Assembly (NCBI GenBank): GCA_023418835.1
Contig: JAEZYW010000140.1
Span: 1 to 6,203, forward strand
DNA from: Bacillota bacterium
GTDB taxonomy: Bacteria; Bacillota; Clostridia; Tissierellales; Peptoniphilaceae
Reading direction: 5' to 3'
DNA length: 6,203 bases
Shown: positions 1-6,203 of the stretch, in pieces
Numbering within the stretch: the stretch's first letter is position 1
Layout: every line of letters starts with the position of its first letter
Notes under the pieces: model-generated
Databases searched by the model: none
What the model saw: the letters and a program-made list of their open reading frames with translations, nothing else
What the model was told of the DNA's origin: nothing
Made by a program: the position numbers and the translations under genes

Positions 1-911
1 GAATTGGTTATAAAAATGAAAATATAATCAGACCCCTTTTAAATGTCACTAGAGAGGAAATAGAAAATTACATAACAGACAATAAATTTCCTTATGTAGA
101 GGATTCTACTAATTTTGAAACAGATTATCATAGAAATAAAATTCGTAATCTCCTACTTCCCATGCTCAGAAAGAAATACAATCCCAACTTAGATGAGAGT
201 GTATTTAACCTATCGGAGCTGGCAAAGATGGATGTGGAATTATTAGAAGATTTGACAGAAAAAGCCTTTGAGGACGTTTCCGAAGTTAATAATAACAGGA
301 TTGAAATAAATATCGACAGATTCAATTTATTAAATCCAGCTCTCCAAAATAGAGTAATTCGAAAAGTTTTCAATTTCTTTCCTGATGGAGTAAGGGATTT
401 ATCTTTGAACAATGTAAATGAAATTCTCGCCTTAAAGGAATTGGAATCTGGAAAATTTATAGATAATATTAACGGTTGTAGAATTAGAAATTCCTATGGA
501 AAATTATTATTTGAAAAAAAAGAGGAAAATGAAAGTAAAGACATTTATTTTCCTTTACAAATGGGTATTAATGAATTTCATGGAAAGACGATAGTTGTAG
601 AAAATGTAAAAGAAATGACTTCTTCTATAAGTTCTATAACAATTCCAAAAGAACTCATTACTAATAAATTAATACTGAGAAATCGAAAAAATGGTGACAG
701 AATAAGACCGGTTGGATTATCTGGAAGTAAGAAATTAAAAGACATCTTTATAGATAAAAAAATTGACAGAGAGATAAGAGATGATTACTTGATAATATCT
801 GACTCTGAAAAAATATTCTGGGTAGTTGATTTGGTAAAAAGTGAGATTTCTAATTTTGATTCCAGTGACAACGACTATATAAAAATAACTATAAACAATT
901 TGGAGGATTGA
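1..911 (+). CDS. tilS: tRNA(Ile)-lysidine synthetase, C-terminal 302 residues (5' end outside window)
   Basis: TilS uses ATP and lysine to convert C34 of the CAU-anticodon tRNA-Ile to lysidine, so that it reads AUA instead of AUG; it is a cytoplasmic, essential enzyme. The frame is open from base 3 to the TGA at 909-911. The catalytic PP-loop domain (SGGxDS) lies upstream and is not visible. The first visible residues carry the end of the N-terminal domain: IIRPLL (visible residues 8-13), REEIE, then DSTN (34-37) and the HRNKIRN...LP segment (43-53), all hallmarks of TilS. A helical linker follows. The C-terminal TilS domain is clear, with RNRKNGDRIRPVG (226-238) and KKLKDIFIDKKI (243-254), then a WVVDLVKSE end segment. 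Family proteins are about 450-470 residues, so roughly the first third is missing. The C-terminus looks complete. Its last codons carry the hpt ribosome site, implying translational coupling. Confidence 0.96.
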   Translation, partial: IGYKNENIIRPLLNVTREEIENYITDNKFPYVEDSTNFETDYHRNKIRNLLLPMLRKKYNPNLDESVFNLSELAKMDVELLEDLTEKAFEDVSEVNNNRIEINIDRFNLLNPALQNRVIRKVFNFFPDGVRDLSLNNVNEILALKELESGKFIDNINGCRIRNSYGKLLFEKKEENESKDIYFPLQMGINEFHGKTIVVENVKEMTSSISSITIPKELITNKLILRNRKNGDRIRPVGLSGSKKLKDIFIDKKIDREIRDDYLIISDSEKIFWVVDLVKSEISNFDSSDNDYIKITINNLED

Positions 912-912
912 A

Positions 913-1449
913 ATGCATAAAGACATTGAAGCGATATTATATGATGAAGAAAAAATTCTTTCTAGAATTGAGGAACTTGCAAATGAAATTAATAGTGACT
1001 ATAAAGGGAAAGATTTAACTTGTATATGCATTTTAAAAGGCGGCGTTTTTTTTATGACTGATTTGTTGAAAAAAATAGATTTGCCTATTGTAATAGACTT
1101 TATGGATGTCTCCAGCTATGGCGCTTCTACAGTATCTTCTGGAGAAGTGAGAATAATTAAAGATTTAGAACATAGCGTAAAAGATAGGGATGTTTTAATA
1201 GTGGAAGATATCATTGACACAGGTATAACTTTAAATTATGTTGTGGATTTAATGAAATCAAGGGAAGCAAAATCTGTGGAAATTGTAACTTTATTAAACA
1301 AACATGAACGCAGAGAGATTGACATGGAAATAAAATACTGTGGATTTGAAATTCCAGACCATTTTGTAGTAGGTTATGGTTTAGACTTTAATGAAAAATA
1401 TAGAAATTTACCTTATATAGGTTATTTAAAAGAAGAGCTTTACAAATAG
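913..1449 (+). CDS. hpt: Hypoxanthine (guanine) phosphoribosyltransferase
   Basis: This purine-salvage enzyme transfers the 5-phosphoribosyl group of PRPP to hypoxanthine or guanine, giving IMP or GMP, in the cytoplasm. The 178-residue product has the usual length (about 175-185). Visible motifs are LKGG (41-44, pyrophosphate-binding loop I), the SSYG flexible active-site loop (67-70), the PRPP-binding signature VLIVEDIIDTG (94-104), and the C-terminal FVVGYGLDFNEKYRNLPYIG block (151-170), which closes over the purine and metal site. The ATG start follows GGAGG at 902-906 by six bases and lies one base after the tilS stop, so the two genes are almost certainly co-translated. Adjacent tilS-hpt-ftsH is a conserved Firmicutes order. 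In Bacillus subtilis the TilS and HprT proteins have been reported to interact and to affect ftsH expression; whether that holds here is unknown. It could equally be labelled hprT. Confidence 0.97.
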   Translation: MHKDIEAILYDEEKILSRIEELANEINSDYKGKDLTCICILKGGVFFMTDLLKKIDLPIVIDFMDVSSYGASTVSSGEVRIIKDLEHSVKDRDVLIVEDIIDTGITLNYVVDLMKSREAKSVEIVTLLNKHERREIDMEIKYCGFEIPDHFVVGYGLDFNEKYRNLPYIGYLKEELYK

Positions 1450-1450
1450 T

Positions 1451-1456
1451 AGGAGG
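1451..1456 (+). promoter_or_regulatory. Ribosome binding site of ftsH (AGGAGG)
   Basis: A full AGGAGG lies two bases after the hpt stop and five bases before the GTG at 1462. It fixes the GTG as the ftsH start: no ATG in frame lies between it and the first membrane segment, and residues from the GTG onward match the short basic N-terminus typical of FtsH. Confidence 0.9.
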
Positions 1457-1461
1457 AACAA

Positions 1462-3378
1462 GTGGGGAATAGACGATTTGGTGGATTTGGAATATATATA
1501 TTAGTATTAGTCCTAATATATTTTGGAATTACTAATTTAAATAGAAGTACACTGGATAAAGCTCAAGAAATTGATCTCAGTGAGATGATTTCTAAAGTTA
1601 ATTCAGATGAAATAAAAAAAGTAGAAGAAGTTGGAAATACTTTATACTTAGATGATGCTCAAGGGGATAGATTTAAAGTAGTCATATCCAATAATACAGG
1701 GGCAAATATCTACGAAAAATATTTCGAAGAAAAAGTAGATGCCAAGGAGATAACCTATAGCATTCAACCAGTAAAGGATACCGCTTGGCAAAGGGATCTT
1801 GTAACCACAGTCTTGATGATTGGAGGATTTGCCCTAATATGGTTTTTCCTAATGCAGTCAATGCAAGGCGGGGGAAACAGAACTATGTCCTTTGGAAAAT
1901 CTAAAGCCGTACTTCACAATGAAGACAACAAGGTGGATATTAACTTTAATGACGTCGCTGGCTTGGAAGAAGAAAAAGAAGAGCTAGAAGAAATTGTAGA
2001 TTTTCTAAGAAACCCAAGAAAATATACTGAAGTTGGAGCTAGAATTCCAACTGGGGTTTTAATGGTGGGACCACCGGGAACGGGAAAAACTTATCTATCT
2101 AAAGCTGTCGCTGGAGAGGCGAAAGTTCCATTTTTCTCAATTTCAGGTTCCGATTTTGTAGAAATGTTTGTAGGTGTTGGTGCTAGTAGAGTAAGAGATT
2201 TATTCGAAAATGCCAAAAAACACGCACCAGCAATTATATTTATAGACGAAATTGATGCCGTCGGTAGAAGAAGAGGAGCAGGACTAGGAGGAGGTCACGA
2301 CGAGAGGGAACAAACTTTGAATCAACTCCTAGTAGAAATGGATGGTTTTTCTAAAAACGAAGGTATTATAATAATGGCTGCGACTAACAGAGCCGACATA
2401 TTAGACCCTGCTTTACTTCGTCCCGGTAGATTTGATAGGATGATTTACGTTGGAGTTCCAGATGTTAGAGGTAGAGAAGCGATTCTTGGGGTTCACACTA
2501 AAAAGAAACCTTTAGCAAATGACGTGGATTTAAATACTATTGCCAGAAGAACTCCTGGCTTTACTCCTGCAGATTTGGAAAATATGGTTAACGAAGCTGC
2601 CCTTCTTACTGCAAGGGATAATAGAAAACTCATAACTATGGCAGATATCAACGAGGCTTCTATTAAAGTTCAAGCTGGACCTGCTAAAAAAAGTAAAATT
2701 GTAAGTGAAAGAGATAAAAGAATTACAGCAGTCCATGAAGCTGGACACGCCTTGGTTTCTCGATTGATTCCAGATAGCGATCCAGTTCATATGATAACTA
2801 TAATTCCTCGAGGAATGGCAGGAGGATTTACGGCTTATATTCCCGACGATGACGACGAGTTTATTACAAAATCTTATTTAGAAAACAAACTTGTAAGTCT
2901 CTTAGGCGGTAGAGTTGCCGAAGATATAGTATTAAATGAAATTTCTACTGGCGCTTCAAACGATATAGAAAGAGCTACTAAAATTGCTAGATCCATGGTT
3001 GAAAGTTATGGGATGAGTGAAGTCCTTGGAACTGTTAAGTACGGAGAGGATCACGAAAATCCATTTGTAGGAAGAGATTATGGAAGATCTAGAGAGTATT
3101 CAGAAGAAATAGCTGCGAAAATAGATTTAGAAGTCCATAATATAATTAAGAGTGCCTATGATAAAGCTGAACAACTTATTAAAGACAATTTAGATGTTCT
3201 TGCTAGAATAACAGAAGCCCTGTTAGATAGAGAAACCTTAAGCGGTAAAGAATTTGAAAATATTTTTCAAGGAAAAAACTTTGACGGTTCTAAAGATACA
3301 TCAGAAAAAAGTGAGGAGTATCTAGAAGAATTAGAAGAAGAGATTGATAGTTTACCAGAAGAACACGACATGATATAA
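1462..3378 (+). CDS. ftsH: ATP-dependent membrane zinc metalloprotease FtsH
   Basis: FtsH is a hexameric, membrane-anchored AAA+ protease that extracts and degrades damaged membrane proteins and some cytosolic regulators. The 638-residue product is full length. A short basic N-terminus precedes membrane segment 1 (about residues 10-24), an extracytoplasmic domain (about 28-110) and membrane segment 2 (about 113-132). The AAA module has Walker A GPPGTGKT (203-210), the pore loop MFVGVG (235-240), Walker [10 protein letters not shown] (258-266), and the second region of homology ending in LLRPGRFDR with arginine fingers R320 and R323. The protease domain carries the zinc motif HEAGH (425-429) and the likely third zinc ligand D501 in ASNDIERAT. 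The last 30 residues form a strongly acidic tail (E/D-rich, about 610-636). Translation starts at GTG, 12 bases after the hpt stop. No promoter is obvious in that gap, so it is probably transcribed from upstream. No catalytic residue is missing. Confidence 0.98.
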   Translation: MGNRRFGGFGIYILVLVLIYFGITNLNRSTLDKAQEIDLSEMISKVNSDEIKKVEEVGNTLYLDDAQGDRFKVVISNNTGANIYEKYFEEKVDAKEITYSIQPVKDTAWQRDLVTTVLMIGGFALIWFFLMQSMQGGGNRTMSFGKSKAVLHNEDNKVDINFNDVAGLEEEKEELEEIVDFLRNPRKYTEVGARIPTGVLMVGPPGTGKTYLSKAVAGEAKVPFFSISGSDFVEMFVGVGASRVRDLFENAKKHAPAIIFIDEIDAVGRRRGAGLGGGHDEREQTLNQLLVEMDGFSKNEGIIIMAATNRADILDPALLRPGRFDRMIYVGVPDVRGREAILGVHTKKKPLANDVDLNTIARRTPGFTPADLENMVNEAALLTARDNRKLITMADINEASIKVQAGPAKKSKIVSERDKRITAVHEAGHALVSRLIPDSDPVHMITIIPRGMAGGFTAYIPDDDDEFITKSYLENKLVSLLGGRVAEDIVLNEISTGASNDIERATKIARSMVESYGMSEVLGTVKYGEDHENPFVGRDYGRSREYSEEIAAKIDLEVHNIIKSAYDKAEQLIKDNLDVLARITEALLDRETLSGKEFENIFQGKNFDGSKDTSEKSEEYLEELEEEIDSLPEEHDMI

Positions 3379-3379
3379 A
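3351..3379 (+). promoter_or_regulatory. Candidate extended -10 promoter for dus
   Basis: TTTACC (3351-3356, four of six matches to TTGACA) is followed after 17 bases by TATAAA (3374-3379, five of six matches to TATAAT). TG stands one base upstream at 3371-3372, giving the TGn extended -10 arrangement favoured in low-GC Gram-positives. It overlaps the last codons and the stop of ftsH. Transcription would begin near 3386, at the foot of the hairpin described next. In AT-rich DNA such matches arise by chance, so this is only a moderate call. Confidence 0.4.
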
Positions 3380-3386
3380 AATTAGT

Positions 3387-3416
3387 TTAGAGCTGTCCTA
3401 GGATAGCTCTAATTTT
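3387..3416 (+). terminator. Hairpin with short T-run after ftsH, probable intrinsic terminator
   Basis: An 11-bp stem pairs 3387-3397 with 3402-3412 around a CTAG loop. The outer eight pairs, TTAGAGCT with AGCTCTAA, are perfect; the inner part has one G-U wobble (3395/3404). TTTT (3413-3416) follows directly. An A-run (3377-3381) lies upstream and could pair with the T-run across a small bulge. The stem is stable, but the T-run is only four bases, so termination may be partial and some ftsH transcript may read into dus. Alternatively, the palindrome may act as a 5' leader hairpin or a DNA-binding site. Confidence 0.65.
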
Positions 3417-3425
3417 AAGTAAATA

Positions 3426-3431
3426 GAGGGG
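3426..3431 (+). promoter_or_regulatory. Ribosome binding site of dus (GAGGGG)
   Basis: GAGGGG followed by ATC gives good pairing to the 16S 3' end. It stands 9 bases before the ATG at 3441 and 6 before the in-frame TTG at 3438. Counted from GAGG alone, the gaps are 11 and 8. Both starts are therefore workable; they differ by a single residue. Confidence 0.7.
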
Positions 3432-3440
3432 ATCTAATTG

Positions 3441-4394
3441 ATGAATAAAGACAATAAATTGTTTTTAGCTCCCTTAGCTGGATATACAGACTTGCCTTTT
3501 AGAATCTTAGCCTTTAAAATGGGTGTGGATATTGCATATAGTGAAATGATTAGCGCTAAAGCCATGTGTTATGGCGATAGAAAGACCATGGAAATGCTAG
3601 AGATTTCCCCAGAAGAAGGAGATATTGGAGTTCAACTCTTCGGTTCAGAGGAAGAAATTTTGGAAAAGGCTACTAAAATTTTAAATGAGCGAAATGATAT
3701 TTCCAAAATTGATTTAAATTTAGGTTGTCCTGCTCCTAAAATTGTAAAAAATGGAGAAGGAGCAGCATTATTAAAAAATCCCAAAAAGATTTATTCTTTG
3801 ATAAAGTCTATAAAATCTTCAACTGACAAACCCGTAAGTGGAAAAATCAGATTAGGAATTGAAGATAATCTAAATTATTTGGAGGTTTCAAGGGCCATTG
3901 AAGAGGCGGGAGCAGATTTTATAATTGTCCACGGAAGAACTAGGGAGCAATTTTATTCAGGTAAAGCAAATTGGGAAGCAATTGGTGAGATTAAAGCAAA
4001 AATATCAATACCTGTAATTGGAAATGGAGATATTAAATCTGGTTTCGATGCTAAACTAGCCATAGAAAACTACAATGTAGATGGAATTATGATTGGCAGA
4101 GGAGCAATTGGCAATCCTTGGATATTTAAAGAAATTAAAGAATATTTTTCTAATGAAAATGATTTTGAAATACAAGAATTGGAAAAATTTGATATAATAT
4201 TTGAGCATATAGACTTAATGTGTCAATATAAGGGAGAGAAAGTGGGGATTCCTGAGATGAGAAAGCACTTACACGCCTATCTCAAGGGAATGAAGAACTC
4301 TTCATATTTAAAAAATAAAATAAATACTATAAAATCTAAAGACCAACTTATTCAGGTCTTAAAAGAGTATAGGCATGAGATATTGACATATTAA
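3441..4394 (+). CDS. dusB: tRNA-dihydrouridine synthase (DusB-type)
   Basis: This is an FMN- and NADPH-dependent enzyme that reduces specific uridines in the tRNA D-loop region to dihydrouridine. The product is 317 residues from ATG, close to the family norm of about 320. It is a TIM barrel with [14 protein letters not shown] (8-21) at the FMN-binding N-terminus. The Dus signature [20 protein letters not shown] (91-110) contains the catalytic cysteine C96. SGKIRLG (133-139) carries the conserved lysine, [11 protein letters not shown] (164-174) the conserved histidine, and GNGDI (194-198) and [12 protein letters not shown] (218-229) bind the FMN phosphate. A C-terminal helical tRNA-binding domain with [11 protein letters not shown] (274-284) follows. 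I chose ATG at 3441; TTG at 3438 is an alternative adding one residue. Its placement beside lysS matches the Firmicutes dusB (yacF) locus. The family is clear; the exact target uridine cannot be read from sequence. Confidence 0.93.
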   Translation: MNKDNKLFLAPLAGYTDLPFRILAFKMGVDIAYSEMISAKAMCYGDRKTMEMLEISPEEGDIGVQLFGSEEEILEKATKILNERNDISKIDLNLGCPAPKIVKNGEGAALLKNPKKIYSLIKSIKSSTDKPVSGKIRLGIEDNLNYLEVSRAIEEAGADFIIVHGRTREQFYSGKANWEAIGEIKAKISIPVIGNGDIKSGFDAKLAIENYNVDGIMIGRGAIGNPWIFKEIKEYFSNENDFEIQELEKFDIIFEHIDLMCQYKGEKVGIPEMRKHLHAYLKGMKNSSYLKNKINTIKSKDQLIQVLKEYRHEILTY

Positions 4395-4411
4395 TGATAA
4401 TCTAATACAAT
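4383..4411 (+). promoter_or_regulatory. Strong vegetative promoter of greA-lysS
   Basis: A perfect -35 TTGACA (4383-4388) is separated by exactly 17 bases from TACAAT (4406-4411, five of six matches to TATAAT). The -35 lies in the penultimate sense codons of dus (Leu-Thr) and the -10 in the short gap after its stop. Transcription would start about 4418, giving a leader of roughly 38 bases before the greA GTG. The spacing, match quality and position just upstream of a gene make this the best promoter in the window, consistent with housekeeping sigma-A. Confidence 0.82.
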
Positions 4412-4428
4412 GTTACAACTGTATAACA
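4411..4428 (+). repeat. Small imperfect inverted repeat at the predicted greA start site
   Basis: TGTTA (4411-4415) and TAACA (4424-4428) are perfect inverted arms separated by eight bases, with one further match inside (4417/4422). The repeat begins at the last base of the -10 and spans the predicted transcription start, a position where a repressor could act. It is too weak and AT-rich to be a terminator. Short repeats like this are common by chance in AT-rich DNA. Confidence 0.3.
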
Positions 4429-4443
4429 AAGTGTATATTGAAA

Positions 4444-4448
4444 GAGGG
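4444..4448 (+). promoter_or_regulatory. Ribosome binding site of greA (GAGGG), fixes the GTG start
   Basis: GAGGG lies seven bases before GTG at 4456. The upstream in-frame TTG at 4438 has no ribosome site in front of it, and starting there would place this Shine-Dalgarno sequence inside the gene. Starting at GTG gives 158 residues, the usual GreA length. Confidence 0.85.
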
Positions 4449-4455
4449 TATAGTA

Positions 4456-4932
4456 GTGGGAGAAAAAGAATTTTTCTTTACAGAAGAAGGACTTAAAAAA
4501 ACTGAAGAAGAACTTGAATATCTTAAATCAGTAGTAAGAAGAGAGATAGCTGAAAAAATTAAAACAGCTTTGGGTTATGGTGATTTATCAGAAAACGCCG
4601 AATATGACCATGCAAAAAATGAACAAGCAAAAGTAGAAGAAAAGATTGCTAAATTAGAAAATATGCTTAGAAATGCAGTTCTTATAGATGAAGAAAAAGT
4701 TGATAAGGATATAGTAAATTTAGGTTCTATTGTAAAGGTTGTAGAAGTGGGAACTGATGAAGAAGAAGTTTATACTATTGTGGGTAGTGCTGAAACGGAT
4801 CCTTTATTGGGTAAGATTTCTAATGAATCTCCAATGGGATCGGCTTTACTTGGTAAAAAAGTTGGGGAAACTGCAAATGTGGAAATTCCCGATGGAACTT
4901 TGGACTTTAAAATAGTATCTATTTCTATTTAG
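4456..4932 (+). CDS. greA: Transcription elongation factor GreA
   Basis: GreA enters the secondary channel of RNA polymerase and stimulates cleavage of the backtracked RNA 3' end, rescuing stalled complexes. The product is 158 residues, exactly family size. The N-terminal antiparallel coiled coil spans about residues 8-75, with the tip motif [17 protein letters not shown] (42-58). The tip acidic residues D43 and E46, which coordinate the catalytic magnesium in the family, are present, separating it from GreA-like anti-cleavage homologues that lack them. The C-terminal FKBP-like domain (about 80-158) contains the signature [14 protein letters not shown] (125-138). The GTG start is chosen by the ribosome site at 4444-4448; a TTG at 4438 would add six residues with poor support. 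It is preceded by its own promoter and followed 13 bases later by lysS, so the two are probably co-transcribed. Confidence 0.97.
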   Translation: MGEKEFFFTEEGLKKTEEELEYLKSVVRREIAEKIKTALGYGDLSENAEYDHAKNEQAKVEEKIAKLENMLRNAVLIDEEKVDKDIVNLGSIVKVVEVGTDEEEVYTIVGSAETDPLLGKISNESPMGSALLGKKVGETANVEIPDGTLDFKIVSISI

Positions 4933-4934
4933 TT

Positions 4935-4942
4935 GAGGAGGT
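4935..4942 (+). promoter_or_regulatory. Ribosome binding site of lysS (GAGGAGGT)
   Basis: This eight-base match to the 16S 3' end is the longest in the window. It starts two bases after the greA stop and ends three bases before the lysS ATG at 4946. The spacing is a little tight, but no other in-frame start nearby competes. The whole greA-lysS gap is 13 bases, so there is no room for a T-box or lysine riboswitch leader. Confidence 0.88.
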
Positions 4943-4945
4943 AAA

Positions 4946-6203
4946 ATGGCTAACGATGAATTAAATCTCAATGAAATTTTGATGTTGAGAAGAGAAAGAC
5001 TCAAAGAATTAATGGACGAAGGGAAAAATCCCTTTTTAATTGAAAAGTATGATGTAAAAAACAAAAGTGCTGAAATAAAAGAAAACTTTGAAGAATTAGA
5101 AGACACTGAGACTGCCGTTGCTGGTAGAATTATGTCTAAAAGAGGTCATGGTAAAATTAGTTTCATTGATATCCAAGACTCCCAAGGAAGAATTCAAATT
5201 TTTTCTAGAAAAGACGTTTTAGGAGATTCCTACGAAGATGTTAAAAAACTAGACATTGGAGATATCATAGGAGTTAAGGGAACTATTTTCAAAACAAATG
5301 CAGGGGAGATATCTATTAGAGCAAGTGAAGTAACTTTACTATCTAAATCTCTTCAAATTCTACCTGAAAAGTTTCACGGCCTTAAAGATGTGGATTTAAG
5401 ATATCGACAAAGATATGTAGATTTAATAGTAAATCCAGAAATTAAAGAAGTATTTCTCACTAGAACTAAAATCATAAAAGCCATAAGACAATTTTTAGAT
5501 GACAAGGGTTATCTTGAAGTAGAAACTCCTATTTTAGGTACAATTGCTGGTGGAGCTAATGCGAAACCTTTTTTAACTCATCACAATGCTCTAGACATTG
5601 ATATGCAAATGAGAATAGCAAATGAGTTATTCTTAAAAAGACTAATAGTTGGCGGTTTTGACAAAGTTTACGAAATGGGAAAAATGTTTAGAAATGAAGG
5701 TATTTCTACAAAACATAACCCAGAGTTTACAAACATGGAACTTTACGCAGCTTATGAAGATTATGAATATATAATGAATCTAACAGAAGAACTATTTGTC
5801 TATGTTGCAAAGGAAGTTTTAGGAACTCTAGAAATCGAATATCAAGGAACAAAATTGGATCTAACACCACCTTGGAAGAGAATATCCATGGAAGAAATGG
5901 TAAAAGAAATTGTTGGTGTAGATTTCGATGAGATAGACACAGATGAAAAGGCTTTGGAAGTTGCAAAAGAAAAGGGATTAAAACCTGAACCATTCTGGAC
6001 AAGGGGTCATGTTATTTCTGAACTATTTGAAGAGTTTTGCGAAACTACGCTAGTTCAACCGACTTTTGTAACAGGTCACCCAGTGGAAATTTCTCCATTG
6101 TCTAAGAGAAATCCTGACGACCCAAGAATTACAAATAGATTCGAATTGTTTATGAACACTTGGGAATTGGCAAATGCCTTTTCGGAATTAAACGATCCAA
6201 TAG
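4946..6203 (+). CDS. lysS: Lysyl-tRNA synthetase, class II (3' end outside window)
   Basis: LysRS attaches lysine to tRNA-Lys using ATP in the cytoplasm. The frame is open without a stop from the ATG to the window edge, giving 419 residues of an expected 490-500. An N-terminal helix (about 8-27, basic, ending in GKNPF) leads to an OB-fold anticodon-binding domain (about 55-133) with [20 protein letters not shown] (59-78). The RYRQRYVDL segment (152-160) links to the catalytic domain. Motif 1 is about 177-197, ending in [28 protein letters not shown] (199-217) and [15 protein letters not shown] (223-237) contribute to the substrate pocket. Motif 2 is [21 protein letters not shown] (247-267), with the ATP-binding arginine R249. 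[20 protein letters not shown] (374-393) and [12 protein letters not shown] (407-418) follow. Motif 3 lies beyond the edge. It probably shares the greA promoter. Confidence 0.97.
   Translation, partial: MANDELNLNEILMLRRERLKELMDEGKNPFLIEKYDVKNKSAEIKENFEELEDTETAVAGRIMSKRGHGKISFIDIQDSQGRIQIFSRKDVLGDSYEDVKKLDIGDIIGVKGTIFKTNAGEISIRASEVTLLSKSLQILPEKFHGLKDVDLRYRQRYVDLIVNPEIKEVFLTRTKIIKAIRQFLDDKGYLEVETPILGTIAGGANAKPFLTHHNALDIDMQMRIANELFLKRLIVGGFDKVYEMGKMFRNEGISTKHNPEFTNMELYAAYEDYEYIMNLTEELFVYVAKEVLGTLEIEYQGTKLDLTPPWKRISMEEMVKEIVGVDFDEIDTDEKALEVAKEKGLKPEPFWTRGHVISELFEEFCETTLVQPTFVTGHPVEISPLSKRNPDDPRITNRFELFMNTWELANAFSELNDPI

Noticed and set aside
128..412. Minus-strand open frame of 94 codons opposite tilS
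   Set aside because: It lies wholly antisense to a conserved TilS region, has no ribosome site and shows no recognisable protein features, so it is a shadow frame.
763..796. TTGACA near the end of tilS with GATAAT downstream, a possible promoter for hpt
   Set aside because: The spacer would be 22 bases, too long, and no good -10 occurs at 16-18 bases. The hexamer falls in coding sequence for the conserved TilS C-terminal domain.
1214..1242. TTGACA, 17-base spacer, TATGTT inside hpt, a possible internal promoter for ftsH
   Set aside because: The TTGACA encodes the invariant Ile-Asp-Thr of the PRPP motif, so it is explained by protein constraint. The -10 matches only four of six bases and lies about 220 bases before ftsH.
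2530..2790. Minus-strand open frame of 86 codons opposite ftsH
   Set aside because: It is antisense to the conserved AAA/protease junction including HEAGH, and the composition is explained by the ftsH codons. No promoter or ribosome site was seen.
4395..4455. Possible riboswitch, T-box or small RNA between dus and greA
   Set aside because: Only about 61 bases are available, largely taken by the promoter and ribosome site. There is no GC-rich stem, T-box sequence or terminator/antiterminator pair.
4846..5106. Minus-strand open frame of 86 codons spanning the greA-lysS junction
   Set aside because: It overlaps two well-supported genes and the lysS ribosome site on the other strand, and has a low-complexity Ser/Leu/Phe composition typical of antisense frames to Glu/Lys-rich genes.
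5727..6002. Minus-strand open frame of 91 codons inside lysS
   Set aside because: It is antisense to the LysRS catalytic core, whose plus-strand frame is intact and motif-rich. The Leu-rich composition reflects the complement of Glu/Lys codons.

Overview
The window is an ordinary stretch of housekeeping chromosome from a low-GC, AT-rich Gram-positive (Firmicutes-type) bacterium. The gene order tilS-hpt-ftsH-dus-greA-lysS, all on the + strand, is the familiar Firmicutes arrangement. The strong GGAGG-type ribosome sites, frequent AGA and AAA codons and short gaps fit this. The compact ftsH-dus-greA-lysS junctions, without the coaX/hslO/cysK/folate genes found between ftsH and dus in Bacillus and Listeria, suggest a Clostridia/Tissierellia-like anaerobe (for example Peptoniphilaceae). 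That genus-level guess is inference from gene order and protein flavour, not a database result.

Layout: positions 1-911 hold the last 302 codons of tilS (tRNA-Ile lysidine synthetase; the ATP-binding N-terminus lies upstream of the window). After one base comes hpt (hypoxanthine phosphoribosyltransferase, 913-1449), and 12 bases later ftsH (membrane AAA+ zinc protease, 1462-3378, GTG start). These three genes look like one transcription unit. A hairpin followed by a short T-run (3387-3416) closes it, and a candidate extended -10 promoter sits immediately upstream of the hairpin, overlapping the ftsH stop codon. Then come dus (tRNA dihydrouridine synthase, 3441-4394) and a near-consensus promoter (TTGACA, 17 bp, TACAAT) whose -35 lies inside the end of dus. 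That promoter drives greA (transcript cleavage factor, GTG start at 4456) and, 13 bases later, lysS (class II lysyl-tRNA synthetase, open to the right edge of the window, C-terminal motif 3 missing).

The genes share a theme of decoding and gene-expression quality: TilS and Dus modify tRNA, LysS charges tRNA, GreA rescues stalled RNA polymerase, FtsH degrades faulty membrane and regulatory proteins, and Hpt salvages purines. All reading frames are intact and every diagnostic motif inspected is present. I found no mobile element, CRISPR array, RNA gene, riboswitch or T-box, and no undescribed system. No gene-free stretch exceeds about 62 bases. The points most worth checking are regulatory: the overlapping promoter and hairpin between ftsH and dus, the greA-lysS promoter with a small inverted repeat at its predicted start site, and the start-codon choices for greA and dus.
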